A stretch of 64,000 nt of DNA from Rhodococcus sp. 4CII (lineage in GTDB: Bacteria > Actinomycetota > Actinomycetes > Mycobacteriales > Mycobacteriaceae): contig NZ_JACCFE010000002.1 of assembly GCF_014256275.1 (NCBI RefSeq), positions 6,274,001 to 6,338,000 of the forward strand. Reading direction: 5' to 3'. This document shows positions 49,388 to 57,613 of this stretch, in pieces. Numbering within the stretch: position 1 is the stretch's first letter; each line of letters opens with the position of its first letter. Below the pieces are notes generated by a model that worked only from the letters and a program-made list of their open reading frames with translations, was not told the DNA's origin and made no database searches. The translations under genes and the position numbers were made by a program.

Positions 49388-51487
49388 CTATTTGAGACTC
49401 GCGAGCGCGAAGGGGAGGACGGAGGTGGCGCCTGCAGCAAGAACCGTTCTGGCGGCCATCGTGAGGGTCCAGCCGGTGTCCGTGAGGGTGTCGACGAGCA
49501 ACACCGGACCGGCGCCTTCGGGAAGGGCCGGGGCCTCCCACGCGTCGACGAGTCCGGCCACCCGGTAGGCGGAGTTGGCCGCCGACACCGGCGGATGCTC
49601 CGGGCGCAGCCGCAGAACTCCCAGGTCGGTGAGCCGTCCGACGGCTGCGAGTTGCCCCGCGATCGAGGCCGACAGGATCGGGTGGGTGGCGGATTCGACG
49701 GCCATGACCGCGGTGGGCCGCTCGGCCCAGTCCCAGGACGCGAGCACCTGGATGCAGGCCTTCAGGACGGCGTCGGGGGCCGGGCCGTCCGGTTCGTCGA
49801 GGAGGGAACGGAGCCGCTGACCCCAGCCGAGGTCGGACAGCCGGCCCAGGACGCGCCCCGGTTCGGGGCCGTCGGTGATCTTCCCGGACAGCTTCACGCC
49901 GAGCTTCGCGAGTCCCGTGGGCCACTGTTTACGGGGCGCCAGATCCACACCAGGCCGCTCGAGGCGCGATCTGGTCTGTTGCACCGCCGCGGCGTCCACG
50001 GTCGCGTCGTGGCGCACTCCGGTGCAGTTGTCGCACCGCCCGCAGTCCGCGGTCCCCGCAGCCAGGCCCGGATCGTCGAGCTGCTCGCGCAGGAACGCCA
50101 TCCGGCACGTGGTGATCCGCTGGTAGTCGATCATCGCCCGCTGCTCGGACTCACGGGCCCGCTCGAGACGCTCGTAGCGGTCGGTGTCGTACGTCCACGG
50201 CTGCCCGGTGCCCACCCAGCCCCCGCGCACCCGGCGCACCGCACCGTCGACGTCGAGGACCTTCAACACCATCTCCAGGCGCGTGCGCCCCAGCTCCACC
50301 AGAGGCTCGAGCGCCTGCGTCGACTGCGGCCGGTCGGTGTCGAGGACCTCGATCACCCGGCGCACCACGTGCTCGCGGGGGAACGCCACGGACGCGAAAT
50401 AACTCCAGATCTGCTTGTCCTCGGATCCCGGCAGCAGGATCACCTCGGCGCGATCGGTGGAGCGTCCCGCACGCCCCACCTGCTGGTAGTAGGAGATGGG
50501 GGACGAGGGTGCGCCGAGGTGCACGACGAACCCCAGGTCGGGCTTGTCGAACCCCATTCCCAGCGCGGACGTGGCCACGAGGGCCTTGACCCGGTTGCCG
50601 AGCAGATCCTGTTCGAGGCTCTCCCGTTCGGCGGCGTCGGTCTGCCCGGTGTACGCGGCGACCGTGTGGCCCTGCTCCGACAGCAGGCTCGCCAGGTCCC
50701 GCGCCGCCGACACGGTGAGTGCGTAGATGATGCCCGACCCGGGCAGGCTGTCGAGCTTCTGGGCGAGCCAGGCCGCGCGGGCGGTGGCCTCCGGAATCTG
50801 GACGACCGACAGGTGCAGCGATTCGCGTTCGAGGCCACCCCGGAGGACGAGGGTCTCCGCGCCGCCGACCCCCAGCTGCGTGGAGACGTCGGAGACCACG
50901 CGGTCGTTCGCGGTGGCGGTGGTCGCGAGCACGGGGATGCCCTCGCCGAGCTCCGCGATCAGGGTGCGGATCCGCCGGTAGTCGGGACGGAAGTCGTGCC
51001 CCCAGTCCGACACGCAGTGCGCCTCGTCGACGACGACCAGTCCCGCGTCGGCGGCGAGGGAAGGAAGGACCTGGTCCCGGAAGTCGGGGTTGTTGAGGCG
51101 TTCGGGGCTGACCAGCAGTACGTCGAGTTCGTTCTCGGCGACCCTTGTGTGGATCTCGTCCCACTCGGTGACGTTCCCGGAGTTGATGGTGGCGGCGCGC
51201 ACACCCGCCCGCTCGGCCGACGCCACCTGGTTCCGCATCAGGGCCAGGAGCGGCGACACGATGACCGTCGGACCGTGCCCGTGCGCGCGCAGGAGCTTCG
51301 CGGCGATGAAATAGACCGCCGACTTGCCCCAGCCCGTCCGCTGGACGACCAGCGCCCGCCTGCGGCCCACCACGAGCGCCTCGATCGCCGTCCACTGGTC
51401 GTCGCGGAGGGTGGCGTGCTCGCCTGCCAGTTCGCGGAGCAGCCGTTCGGCCTCGTCACGGAGTGCGGGTGCGGTGGCGGTCGTCAT
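49388..51487 (-). CDS. recQ: RecQ-type DNA helicase with phosphoribosyltransferase-like C-terminus
   Basis: 699-residue helicase. Walker A is QRTGWGKSAVYF (about residue 49), the DExH box VVDEAHCVSDWGHD, and motif VI QQVGRAGRSTDRAE. The RecQ-C zinc site (CRMAF...CGRCDNC) follows. Instead of an HRDC domain the C-terminus ends with GPVLLVDTLTDTGWTLTMAA (about 658-677), which matches the PRPP-binding loop of phosphoribosyltransferases such as ComF. Start ATG 51485-51487. It is followed by the ectABC promoter. Confidence 0.9.
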   Translation of the reverse strand: MTTATAPALRDEAERLLRELAGEHATLRDDQWTAIEALVVGRRRALVVQRTGWGKSAVYFIAAKLLRAHGHGPTVIVSPLLALMRNQVASAERAGVRAATINSGNVTEWDEIHTRVAENELDVLLVSPERLNNPDFRDQVLPSLAADAGLVVVDEAHCVSDWGHDFRPDYRRIRTLIAELGEGIPVLATTATANDRVVSDVSTQLGVGGAETLVLRGGLERESLHLSVVQIPEATARAAWLAQKLDSLPGSGIIYALTVSAARDLASLLSEQGHTVAAYTGQTDAAERESLEQDLLGNRVKALVATSALGMGFDKPDLGFVVHLGAPSSPISYYQQVGRAGRSTDRAEVILLPGSEDKQIWSYFASVAFPREHVVRRVIEVLDTDRPQSTQALEPLVELGRTRLEMVLKVLDVDGAVRRVRGGWVGTGQPWTYDTDRYERLERARESEQRAMIDYQRITTCRMAFLREQLDDPGLAAGTADCGRCDNCTGVRHDATVDAAAVQQTRSRLERPGVDLAPRKQWPTGLAKLGVKLSGKITDGPEPGRVLGRLSDLGWGQRLRSLLDEPDGPAPDAVLKACIQVLASWDWAERPTAVMAVESATHPILSASIAGQLAAVGRLTDLGVLRLRPEHPPVSAANSAYRVAGLVDAWEAPALPEGAGPVLLVDTLTDTGWTLTMAARTVLAAGATSVLPFALASLK

Positions 51488-51547
51488 GCCCCCATGGTGC
51501 ACGAGAGGGGTGACATCGACGAGGCCGGCGGAGATCCGGGGGGCGCC

Positions 51548-52414
51548 TCAGCCGGGTAGGGCCGCCTCGATCTCGGCGAGGGTCGGCGACGACGTGGAGG
51601 CGCCGCGGCGCGTGGTGGCGAGCGCGCCGGCCGTGCACGCGAACGGGACCGCCGCGGCGGGCCCGCGCAGCCAGGACACCGCGAGGGCGCCGGCGAAAGC
51701 GTCCCCGGCGCCGGTCGTGTCGACCACCGCGACCTCGGGGGAATCGGCGTGGAGCGTGACGCCGTCGCCGCCCGCGTAGTCGGCGCCCGCCGGTCCCCGG
51801 GTGGTCACCAGGTGGGCGACGGCGCCGGTGACGTCGGCGCCGAGTTGTGCGGACTCGGTTTCGTTGACGAGCAGCACGTCGACCAGTTCCACGAGTTCGC
51901 GAGGAAGAGGTTGTGCGGGAGACGGATTCACCATGACGACGGTGCCGTGGGCCGCGGCGTGCGCGGCCGCGGCCACGACGGTGCCGAGCGGGATCTCGAG
52001 TTGGCAGAGCAGGACGTCGGCATCGGCGACCGCCGCGAGCTCCGCGGGTGTCAGATCCACCACGGTGCTGTTCGCACCCGGGACCACGACGATGCAGTTC
52101 TCCCCGGCGGCGTCGACGGTGATCGCCGCGATCCCGCTCGGCCCGTCGACCTCCCGCAGGAAACCGGTGTCGACTTCCGCGTCGACGAGGGCCTGACGCA
52201 GGTCGAGCGCGAACACGTCGGAACCGACGGCGCCGACGAACGTCACGTCACCGCCCGCCCGCGCGGCTGCGATCGCCTGGTTGGCGCCCTTGCCGCCGGG
52301 GGTGGCGGCGAAGGCGCTGCCGAGAATCGTTTCGCCCGGCCGGGGCAATCGCTCGGTCGCCGTCAGAATGTCCATGTTGACGCTGCCGACGACGGCGACC
52401 CTGGGAGCGGACAT
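51548..52414 (-). CDS. rbsK: Ribokinase
   Basis: 288-residue PfkB-family kinase with ribokinase wording: VVGSVNMDILTATERLPRPG at the start, ATPGGKGANQAIAAARAGGD (signature 1), and VVDTTGAGDAFAGALAVSW (signature 2 with the catalytic aspartate). It phosphorylates ribose at O5. No ribose importer is adjacent. It lies between recQ and the ProP-like transporter, nine bases downstream of the latter, so probably the same transcript. Confidence 0.9.
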   Translation of the reverse strand: MSAPRVAVVGSVNMDILTATERLPRPGETILGSAFAATPGGKGANQAIAAARAGGDVTFVGAVGSDVFALDLRQALVDAEVDTGFLREVDGPSGIAAITVDAAGENCIVVVPGANSTVVDLTPAELAAVADADVLLCQLEIPLGTVVAAAAHAAAHGTVVMVNPSPAQPLPRELVELVDVLLVNETESAQLGADVTGAVAHLVTTRGPAGADYAGGDGVTLHADSPEVAVVDTTGAGDAFAGALAVSWLRGPAAAVPFACTAGALATTRRGASTSSPTLAEIEAALPG

Positions 52415-52423
52415 ATCCCGAGA

Positions 52424-53893
52424 CTAGCCCGCGTCGACGGCTGCCGTCTCCGGTGCGTGCGTCGCGGATGCGTCGCTCTTGCTGCGGCGGAGACGCTTGA
52501 GGATGCGACGGGCCTCGGCGTCCGTGGCCACGGCGGGCGGCGAACCCTCCAGCGGCTTCCGGGCGGTCTCCGAGATGAGCAGCACCGCGACGCCACCGAC
52601 GACCGCGGCGACCATCATGTACATCGGCGCGACGAGGTCGCTGCCGGTCGCGTCCTGCAGGGCCGTCAGGACCAGGGGAGTGGTGCCACCGAAGATCGAC
52701 ACCGCGAGGTTGTATCCGATCGCCAGGCCGCCGTAGCGGATCCCGGTGGGGAACAACGCGGGAAGGACCGACGGGAAGACGCCCACGAAGAGCAGCAGCA
52801 GCCCGCCGAGGATCGCGAGGCCGAGGAAGACGGTGAAGTAGTTGCCGACCCCGATCAAGAGGTACGCGGGCAGCGACAGTGCGAAGAATCCGACGAAACC
52901 CGCCAGCAGCAACGGTTTACGACCCACCCGGTCGGACAGCTTTCCGACGAAGCTGATGCCGACCATCATGATGAGCATCACGACGATCATGAGAACCAGG
53001 CCGTGCGATTCGTCGTAGCCGAGCGTGTTCGACAGGTACGTCGGCATGTAGCTGAGCAGGCCGTAGTGCGCGATGTTGTACGTGGCGACCAGGATGACGC
53101 ACAACACGAGCGGACGCCAGTTCTCCACCAGGGTCTCGCGCAGTTTGCCACCCGTGGATTCGTCTGCCGGCGAACGCTCTTCGGCCTGCTCCATCTGCTG
53201 GAACGCGGGCGTCTCCTCCAGTCGCAGCCGTAGGTAGAGGCCGATCAGGCCGAGCGGACCGGCGAGCAGGAACGGGATCCGCCACGCCCAGTCGACGAGC
53301 GCGTCGGCGCTGACGACGGTGCTGATGATGGTGACCAGGCCCGCGGCCGCGACATAGCCGGCAAGGGTTCCGAACTCGAGGAAGCTCGCGAAGAAGCCGC
53401 GGCGCTTGTCCGGTGCGTACTCGGCGACGAAAGTGCTGGCGCCGCCGTACTCGCCGCCCGTCGAGAATCCCTGCACGAGCCGGAACAGCACCAGCAGGAT
53501 CGGTGCCACGAGGCCGATGGAACCGTAGCTCGGGATCAGGCCGATCGCGAACGTGCTGCCCGCCATCAGGATGATCGTCGTGGCCAGGACCTTCTTGCGG
53601 CCGATCCGGTCGCCGAGTGGACCGAAGAACAGTCCGCCGAGCGGCCGGACGACGAAGGCTGCGGCGAAGATCGCGAACGTCGACAACAGCTGCGCGGTAC
53701 CGCTGGCCTCGGGAAAGAAGACCTTGCCGATGGTGGTCGCCAGGTAGGCGTACACGCCGAAGTCGAACCATTCCATGGCGTTACCGATCATGGTGGCCTT
53801 GACGGCGCGTTTGACGGAGGCCTCGTCGGTGACTGTGACATCAGGTGATTCGGCCACCTCGGCCGAGGTGATCGAGTGGTCTGGTGCATTCAT
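52424..53893 (-). CDS. ProP-like MHS-family osmolyte:proton symporter
   Basis: 489-residue MFS protein of the metabolite:H+ symporter family. KATMIGNAMEWFDFGVYAYL is the ProP/MHS helix-1 signature, GPLGDRIGRKKVL is motif A, and RLVQGFSTGGEYGGASTFVA is the helix-4 motif of ProP-type proline/glycine-betaine carriers. Twelve helices and a polar C-terminal tail. ATG 53891-53893. Its long leader resembles a c-di-AMP riboswitch and hides the ribosome site in a hairpin. Neighbouring ectABC supports an osmoprotectant role (inference). Confidence 0.88.
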   Translation of the reverse strand: MNAPDHSITSAEVAESPDVTVTDEASVKRAVKATMIGNAMEWFDFGVYAYLATTIGKVFFPEASGTAQLLSTFAIFAAAFVVRPLGGLFFGPLGDRIGRKKVLATTIILMAGSTFAIGLIPSYGSIGLVAPILLVLFRLVQGFSTGGEYGGASTFVAEYAPDKRRGFFASFLEFGTLAGYVAAAGLVTIISTVVSADALVDWAWRIPFLLAGPLGLIGLYLRLRLEETPAFQQMEQAEERSPADESTGGKLRETLVENWRPLVLCVILVATYNIAHYGLLSYMPTYLSNTLGYDESHGLVLMIVVMLIMMVGISFVGKLSDRVGRKPLLLAGFVGFFALSLPAYLLIGVGNYFTVFLGLAILGGLLLLFVGVFPSVLPALFPTGIRYGGLAIGYNLAVSIFGGTTPLVLTALQDATGSDLVAPMYMMVAAVVGGVAVLLISETARKPLEGSPPAVATDAEARRILKRLRRSKSDASATHAPETAAVDAG

Positions 53894-53897
53894 GTCG

Positions 53898-53913
53898 TGC
53901 GCTCCCCAGCGCA
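53898..53913 (-). promoter_or_regulatory. Hairpin holding the ribosome site of the ProP-like gene
   Basis: On the minus strand TGCGCT-GGGG-AGCGCA folds into a 6-base-pair stem with the GGGG of the Shine-Dalgarno sequence in the loop, four bases before the ATG. An alternative pairing CGTGCCCC with GGGG..GCACG is possible. It suggests control of translation. Confidence 0.55.
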
Positions 53914-53958
53914 GTTATCACCCGCGCGGGGCACGTACCTGATGCACGCATCTTTTCG

Positions 53959-54097
53959 TCGCCCGCACGGCGATTGCTGGTCGGGTTCGGCAACCCACGG
54001 CCCTTCGGCGCGATGCGGCCCCCGCCGATCGGCTCTGGCTCGTGGCTCGGTCCCGCCCCACCGTCCGGGGTGCGGGACTACCAGCTGTAAGAGCGAT
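53959..54097 (-). promoter_or_regulatory. Candidate ydaO/yuaA-type (cyclic di-AMP) riboswitch
   Basis: Read on the minus strand, the leader begins ATCGCTC (54091-54097), the conserved ydaO 5' element, and ends CCGAACCCGACCAGC (53976-53990) plus GGGCGA (53959-53964). Ydao-class RNAs end with CCGAA-CCGNCAGCU and a P1 strand; TCGCTC here can pair with GGGCGA as P1. Length (139 bases) fits. A competing hairpin TCGCC/GGCGA uses the same 3' strand. Interior GGGG motifs are less clear. The match is by eye from memory, not a covariance search. Confidence 0.5.
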
Positions 54098-54098
54098 T

Positions 54099-54128
54099 AC
54101 CGTAGCAAAGGATCCGGGGGCTTGTCGG
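54099..54128 (-). promoter_or_regulatory. Promoter of the ProP-like gene leader
   Basis: On the minus strand CCGACA (54123-54128), 18 bases, TACGGT (54099-54104). The start point would fall at or just before the ATCGCTC element, giving a transcript leader of about 200 bases. Confidence 0.5.
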
Positions 54129-54136
54129 CCCGAGCG

Positions 54137-55237
54137 TCAGTACGCCCGGGCGTACTGTGCCGGAATCTGCGGCGTCACCTGGGCATTCAATTCGAGTGCG
54201 GCTTTTCGCGGCCAGTACGGGTCTCGCAGTAGTTCGCGCCCGAGGAACACGGCGACGGCTTCGCCGGCGTCCACGATCCGCTCGGCCTGCTCCGGTTCGG
54301 TGATGAGCCCGACCGCAGCGGCCGGGACCGTGGTCTCGGTCTGGATACGACGGGCGAACGGGACCTGGTATCCGGGCGCCACGGGGATCCGCGCCGAGGC
54401 GACGCCGCCGCTGGAGACGTCGACTAGGTCGACACCGAGGTCGGCCAGCGCCTGCACGAGGGCGACGGTCTGGTCCGGCGTCCAACTGTCCGCATCGAGA
54501 CCGGCTTCCTCCGACACCCAGTCGGTGGCCGAGACCCGGACGAAGACGGGCAACTCGGCGGGCCACACGTCGCGCACCGCCTCGACGACCTCGAGCACCA
54601 GCCGGATGCGTCCGGCGAAGCTGCCGCCGTACTCGTCGGTGCGGTGGTTGCTGAGCGGTGACAGGAACTGGTGAAGCAGATAGCCGTGTGCCGCATGGAT
54701 TTCCACGACTTTGAAGCCGGCCCGGGACGCCCGCTCGGCGGCGGCGGCGAAATCTGCGACCACCTTCCGGATGTCGTCCGCCGTCGCCTCCGCGGGTGGG
54801 GTGTGATCGCCGAATCCGATCGCGCTCGGCGCCACCGTCTGCCACGCCAGCTCGTCGTCGCCGGCGAGGCTCCCGCCCCCGCGCCACGGGACGTGCGCGG
54901 ACCCCTTCCGTCCCGCGTGACCGAGCTGGATACCCGGGACCGCGCCGAAGTCTTCGAGTTGCGCGTTGATCTCCGCGAAGGCCCGAGTCTGAGTGTCGTT
55001 CCAGATGCCGAGGTCGGCCGCGCTGATGCGGCCCTCCGGGCTGACGGCCGTCGCTTCGGTGAGGATCAGTCCGGCGCCGCCGATGGCGCGGGTCACCAGG
55101 TGCGTCCGATGCCAGTCGCCCGGCACCCCCACGTCGCGGCCCCTCACGTCGGCCGAGTACTGGCACATCGGCGCCATCCACACCCGATTGGGGATGGTGA
55201 CTCCACGGAAGGTGATGGGCTCGAACAACACGCTCAC
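54137..55237 (-). CDS. Old yellow enzyme, YqjM-type NADH:flavin oxidoreductase
   Basis: 366-residue FMN-binding TIM barrel. VLFEPITFRGVTIPNRVWMA is the N-terminal flavin strand, WRHxH-like DWHRTHLVTRAIGGAG and IQLGHAGRKGSAH are typical of the YqjM (thermophilic-like) class, and EIHAAHGYLLHQFLSP carries the two active-site histidines. GTG 55235-55237 follows AGGAG by seven bases. It reduces activated alkenes such as enones; the natural substrate is unknown. Divergent from proA. Confidence 0.92.
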   Translation of the reverse strand: MSVLFEPITFRGVTIPNRVWMAPMCQYSADVRGRDVGVPGDWHRTHLVTRAIGGAGLILTEATAVSPEGRISAADLGIWNDTQTRAFAEINAQLEDFGAVPGIQLGHAGRKGSAHVPWRGGGSLAGDDELAWQTVAPSAIGFGDHTPPAEATADDIRKVVADFAAAAERASRAGFKVVEIHAAHGYLLHQFLSPLSNHRTDEYGGSFAGRIRLVLEVVEAVRDVWPAELPVFVRVSATDWVSEEAGLDADSWTPDQTVALVQALADLGVDLVDVSSGGVASARIPVAPGYQVPFARRIQTETTVPAAAVGLITEPEQAERIVDAGEAVAVFLGRELLRDPYWPRKAALELNAQVTPQIPAQYARAY

Positions 55238-55364
55238 TACAGCACTCCTGCCTCTGATGGTCTCGACCAGTCGCAACCTGCGCGAGGGACGAAATCATTC
55301 CCGATCGGTCCAGCCCCGCGACGTACCGGCCCTTCCCGCCCCGCGGGGTATCGGACTCGGTATA

Positions 55365-55370
55365 TAGGCT
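55365..55370 (+). promoter_or_regulatory. -10 box for leaderless proA mRNA
   Basis: TAGGCT (within TATATAGGCT) ends six bases before the ATG of proA, with no ribosome site. The -35 region is GC-rich and not recognisable. Confidence 0.5.
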
Positions 55371-55376
55371 GTCTTC

Positions 55377-56657
55377 ATGACTGCAGTGACCTCCACCTCG
55401 TCGGCCGGTGCCACGGTGGATACCCGTGAAGCCGTCCACGCAGCGGCCCGTCGCGCCCGCACCGCGTCGCGGGTCCTCGCGCTGCTCACCACCGCACAGA
55501 AGGACGCGGCGCTCCACGCGGCGGCCGATACCGTGCTCGCCGCGGCGGACGACATCCTCGCCGCCAACGCCGCCGACATCGAGGCGGCCCGGGCGTCGGG
55601 CACCGAGGATTCCCTCCTCGACCGGCTGCGGCTGACGCCGGACCGGATCGAGGGAATCGCGTCCGGGCTGCGTCAGGTCGCCGGATTGCCCGACCCGGTC
55701 GGTGAGGTGGTGCGCGGTTCCACACTGCCGAACGGTCTCGAACTCCGTCAGCTGCGTGTTCCGCTCGGCGTGGTGGGCATGGTCTACGAAGCCCGGCCCA
55801 ACGTCACCGTCGACGCGTTCGGGCTGGCACTCAAGTCGGGCAACGCGGCCCTGCTGCGCGGGTCCTCGTCCGCGGCGAAGTCGAACGCGGCGCTGGTCGC
55901 GGCACTGCGGACGTCGCTGGCGGCGCAGGAGCTGCCCGAGGACGCGGTGCAGTTGCTGCCGAGCGAGGATCGGTCCAGCGTGACGCACCTGATCCAGGCC
56001 CGCGGGCTGGTGGACGTCGTCATTCCCCGCGGCGGCGCCGGTCTGATCGACGCCGTGGTGCGCGACGCGACGGTCCCGACCATCGAGACGGGCGTCGGCA
56101 ACTGCCACGTCTACGTCCACGCCGCGGCCGACCTGGAGATGGCCGAACGGATCCTGCTCAACTCCAAGACGCGACGACCGAGCGTCTGCAATACCGCCGA
56201 GACGGTGCTGATCGACGCCGCGATCGCCGAGACGGCCGTCCCGAAGCTGCTGCAGGCCCTCCAGATGCACAGCGTGACCGTCCACGGGGATCTGCCCGGA
56301 CTGGTGCCCGCCACCGAGTCGGACTGGTCGGAGGAGTACCTCACCCTGGATCTGGCGCTCAAGGTGGTCGACGACCTGAACGCCGCGGTCGAGCACATCG
56401 ACAGGTACGGAACCGGGCACACCGAGGCCATCGTGACGGCGGACCTCGCGGCCGCCCGCGAATTCACCGCCCGGGTCGACGCGGCCGCCGTCATGGTCAA
56501 CGCGTCCACCGCCTTCACGGACGGTGAGCAGTTCGGATTCGGCGCCGAGATCGGGATCTCCACGCAGAAACTGCACGCGCGCGGTCCGATGGGTCTCCCC
56601 GAACTGACCTCCACCAAGTGGATCGTGTGGGGTGACGGGCACACCCGCCCGGTCTAG
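55377..56657 (+). CDS. proA: Gamma-glutamyl phosphate reductase
   Basis: 426-residue aldehyde-dehydrogenase-fold enzyme for the second step of proline synthesis. VYEARPNVTVDAFGLALKSG and NSKTRRPSVCNTAETVL (catalytic Cys in PSVCNT) are diagnostic. The C-terminal GPMGLPELTSTKWIVWGDG is the usual ending. It appears leaderless. Followed by the moxR-VWA pair as in mycobacteria. Confidence 0.96.
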   Translation: MTAVTSTSSAGATVDTREAVHAAARRARTASRVLALLTTAQKDAALHAAADTVLAAADDILAANAADIEAARASGTEDSLLDRLRLTPDRIEGIASGLRQVAGLPDPVGEVVRGSTLPNGLELRQLRVPLGVVGMVYEARPNVTVDAFGLALKSGNAALLRGSSSAAKSNAALVAALRTSLAAQELPEDAVQLLPSEDRSSVTHLIQARGLVDVVIPRGGAGLIDAVVRDATVPTIETGVGNCHVYVHAAADLEMAERILLNSKTRRPSVCNTAETVLIDAAIAETAVPKLLQALQMHSVTVHGDLPGLVPATESDWSEEYLTLDLALKVVDDLNAAVEHIDRYGTGHTEAIVTADLAAAREFTARVDAAAVMVNASTAFTDGEQFGFGAEIGISTQKLHARGPMGLPELTSTKWIVWGDGHTRPV

Positions 56658-56721
56658 ACCTGTGCCGGCCGTCCCTTCCGTCGAGCCACTCAGCCCGTAA
56701 CCCCTGCCGAAAGGAGCGAGC

Positions 56722-57603
56722 GTGGACCGCGCGCTGCCCACCACGACGCCGTTCTTCGCGAGCGTCGACGACGTCGTCGCCCGACTCGCCGAAACCGGGT
56801 ACCTGTCCGACAAGGGCACCGCGACCGCGGTGTTCCTCGCCGACCGGCTCGGGAAACCCCTGCTCATCGAGGGTCCCGCCGGGGTCGGTAAGACCGAACT
56901 CGCCCGCGCGGTGGCCGAGACCACCGGCGCCGAACTGGTGCGGTTGCAGTGCTACGAGGGCGTCGACGAGGCCCGCGCGCTCTACGAGTGGAATCACGCG
57001 AAGCAGATTCTGCGCATCCAGGCCGGCAGCGACCACAGCTGGGATGCGACCAAGGCGGACGTCTTCTCGGAGGAGTTCCTGCTGTCGCGGCCGCTGCTGA
57101 CCGCGATCCGGCGCGAGGACCCGACGGTGCTGCTGATCGACGAGACCGACAAGGCCGACGTCGAGATCGAGGGCCTGCTCCTCGAGGTGCTCAGCGATTT
57201 CGCCGTCACCGTCCCCGAACTGGGCACCATCACGGCCACGCGCAAGCCGTTCGTCGTCCTCACCTCGAACGCCACTCGTGAACTGTCGGAGGCCCTCAAG
57301 CGCCGCTGCCTCTTCCTGCATCTCGACTTCCCCGACGCCGACCTCGAGCGGCGCATCCTCGCGAGCCGCGTGCCGCAGCTACCCGAGGCGGTCGCCGAGC
57401 AGCTGGTCAAGACGATCCGCGTGCTGCGCGGCATGCAATTGAAGAAGCTGCCGTCGGTGGCCGAGACCATCGACTGGGGCCGCACGCTCCTGGCGTTGGG
57501 GCTCGACACCCTCGACGACGACGCCGTCCGCGCGACGATGGGGGTCGTCCTCAAACACCAATCCGATCAGCTGCGGGCAGCTGCCGAGCTGCGACTGAAC
57601 TGA
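56722..57603 (+). CDS. MoxR-type AAA+ ATPase
   Basis: 293-residue AAA+ protein of the MoxR class. Walker A is EGPAGVGKTELARAVAE (about residues 52-68), Walker B PTVLLIDETDKAD, and the sensor region VVLTSNATRELSEALKRRC. Such ATPases act as chaperones with VWA-domain partners, loading metals or assembling complexes. GTG 56722 follows AAAGGAG. The VWA gene follows 10 bases downstream. Orthologous position to Rv2426c. Confidence 0.92.
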   Translation: MDRALPTTTPFFASVDDVVARLAETGYLSDKGTATAVFLADRLGKPLLIEGPAGVGKTELARAVAETTGAELVRLQCYEGVDEARALYEWNHAKQILRIQAGSDHSWDATKADVFSEEFLLSRPLLTAIRREDPTVLLIDETDKADVEIEGLLLEVLSDFAVTVPELGTITATRKPFVVLTSNATRELSEALKRRCLFLHLDFPDADLERRILASRVPQLPEAVAEQLVKTIRVLRGMQLKKLPSVAETIDWGRTLLALGLDTLDDDAVRATMGVVLKHQSDQLRAAAELRLN

Positions 57604-57613
57604 AGGACTCCCC

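Noticed and set aside
47266..49395. A 709-codon plus-strand frame across ectCBA
   Set aside because: It is the reverse reading of three certain ectoine genes.
54078..56924. A 948-codon minus-strand open frame across the oxidoreductase, proA and moxR genes
   Set aside because: It crosses three well-supported genes on both strands and has no domain; it is a GC-bias shadow.
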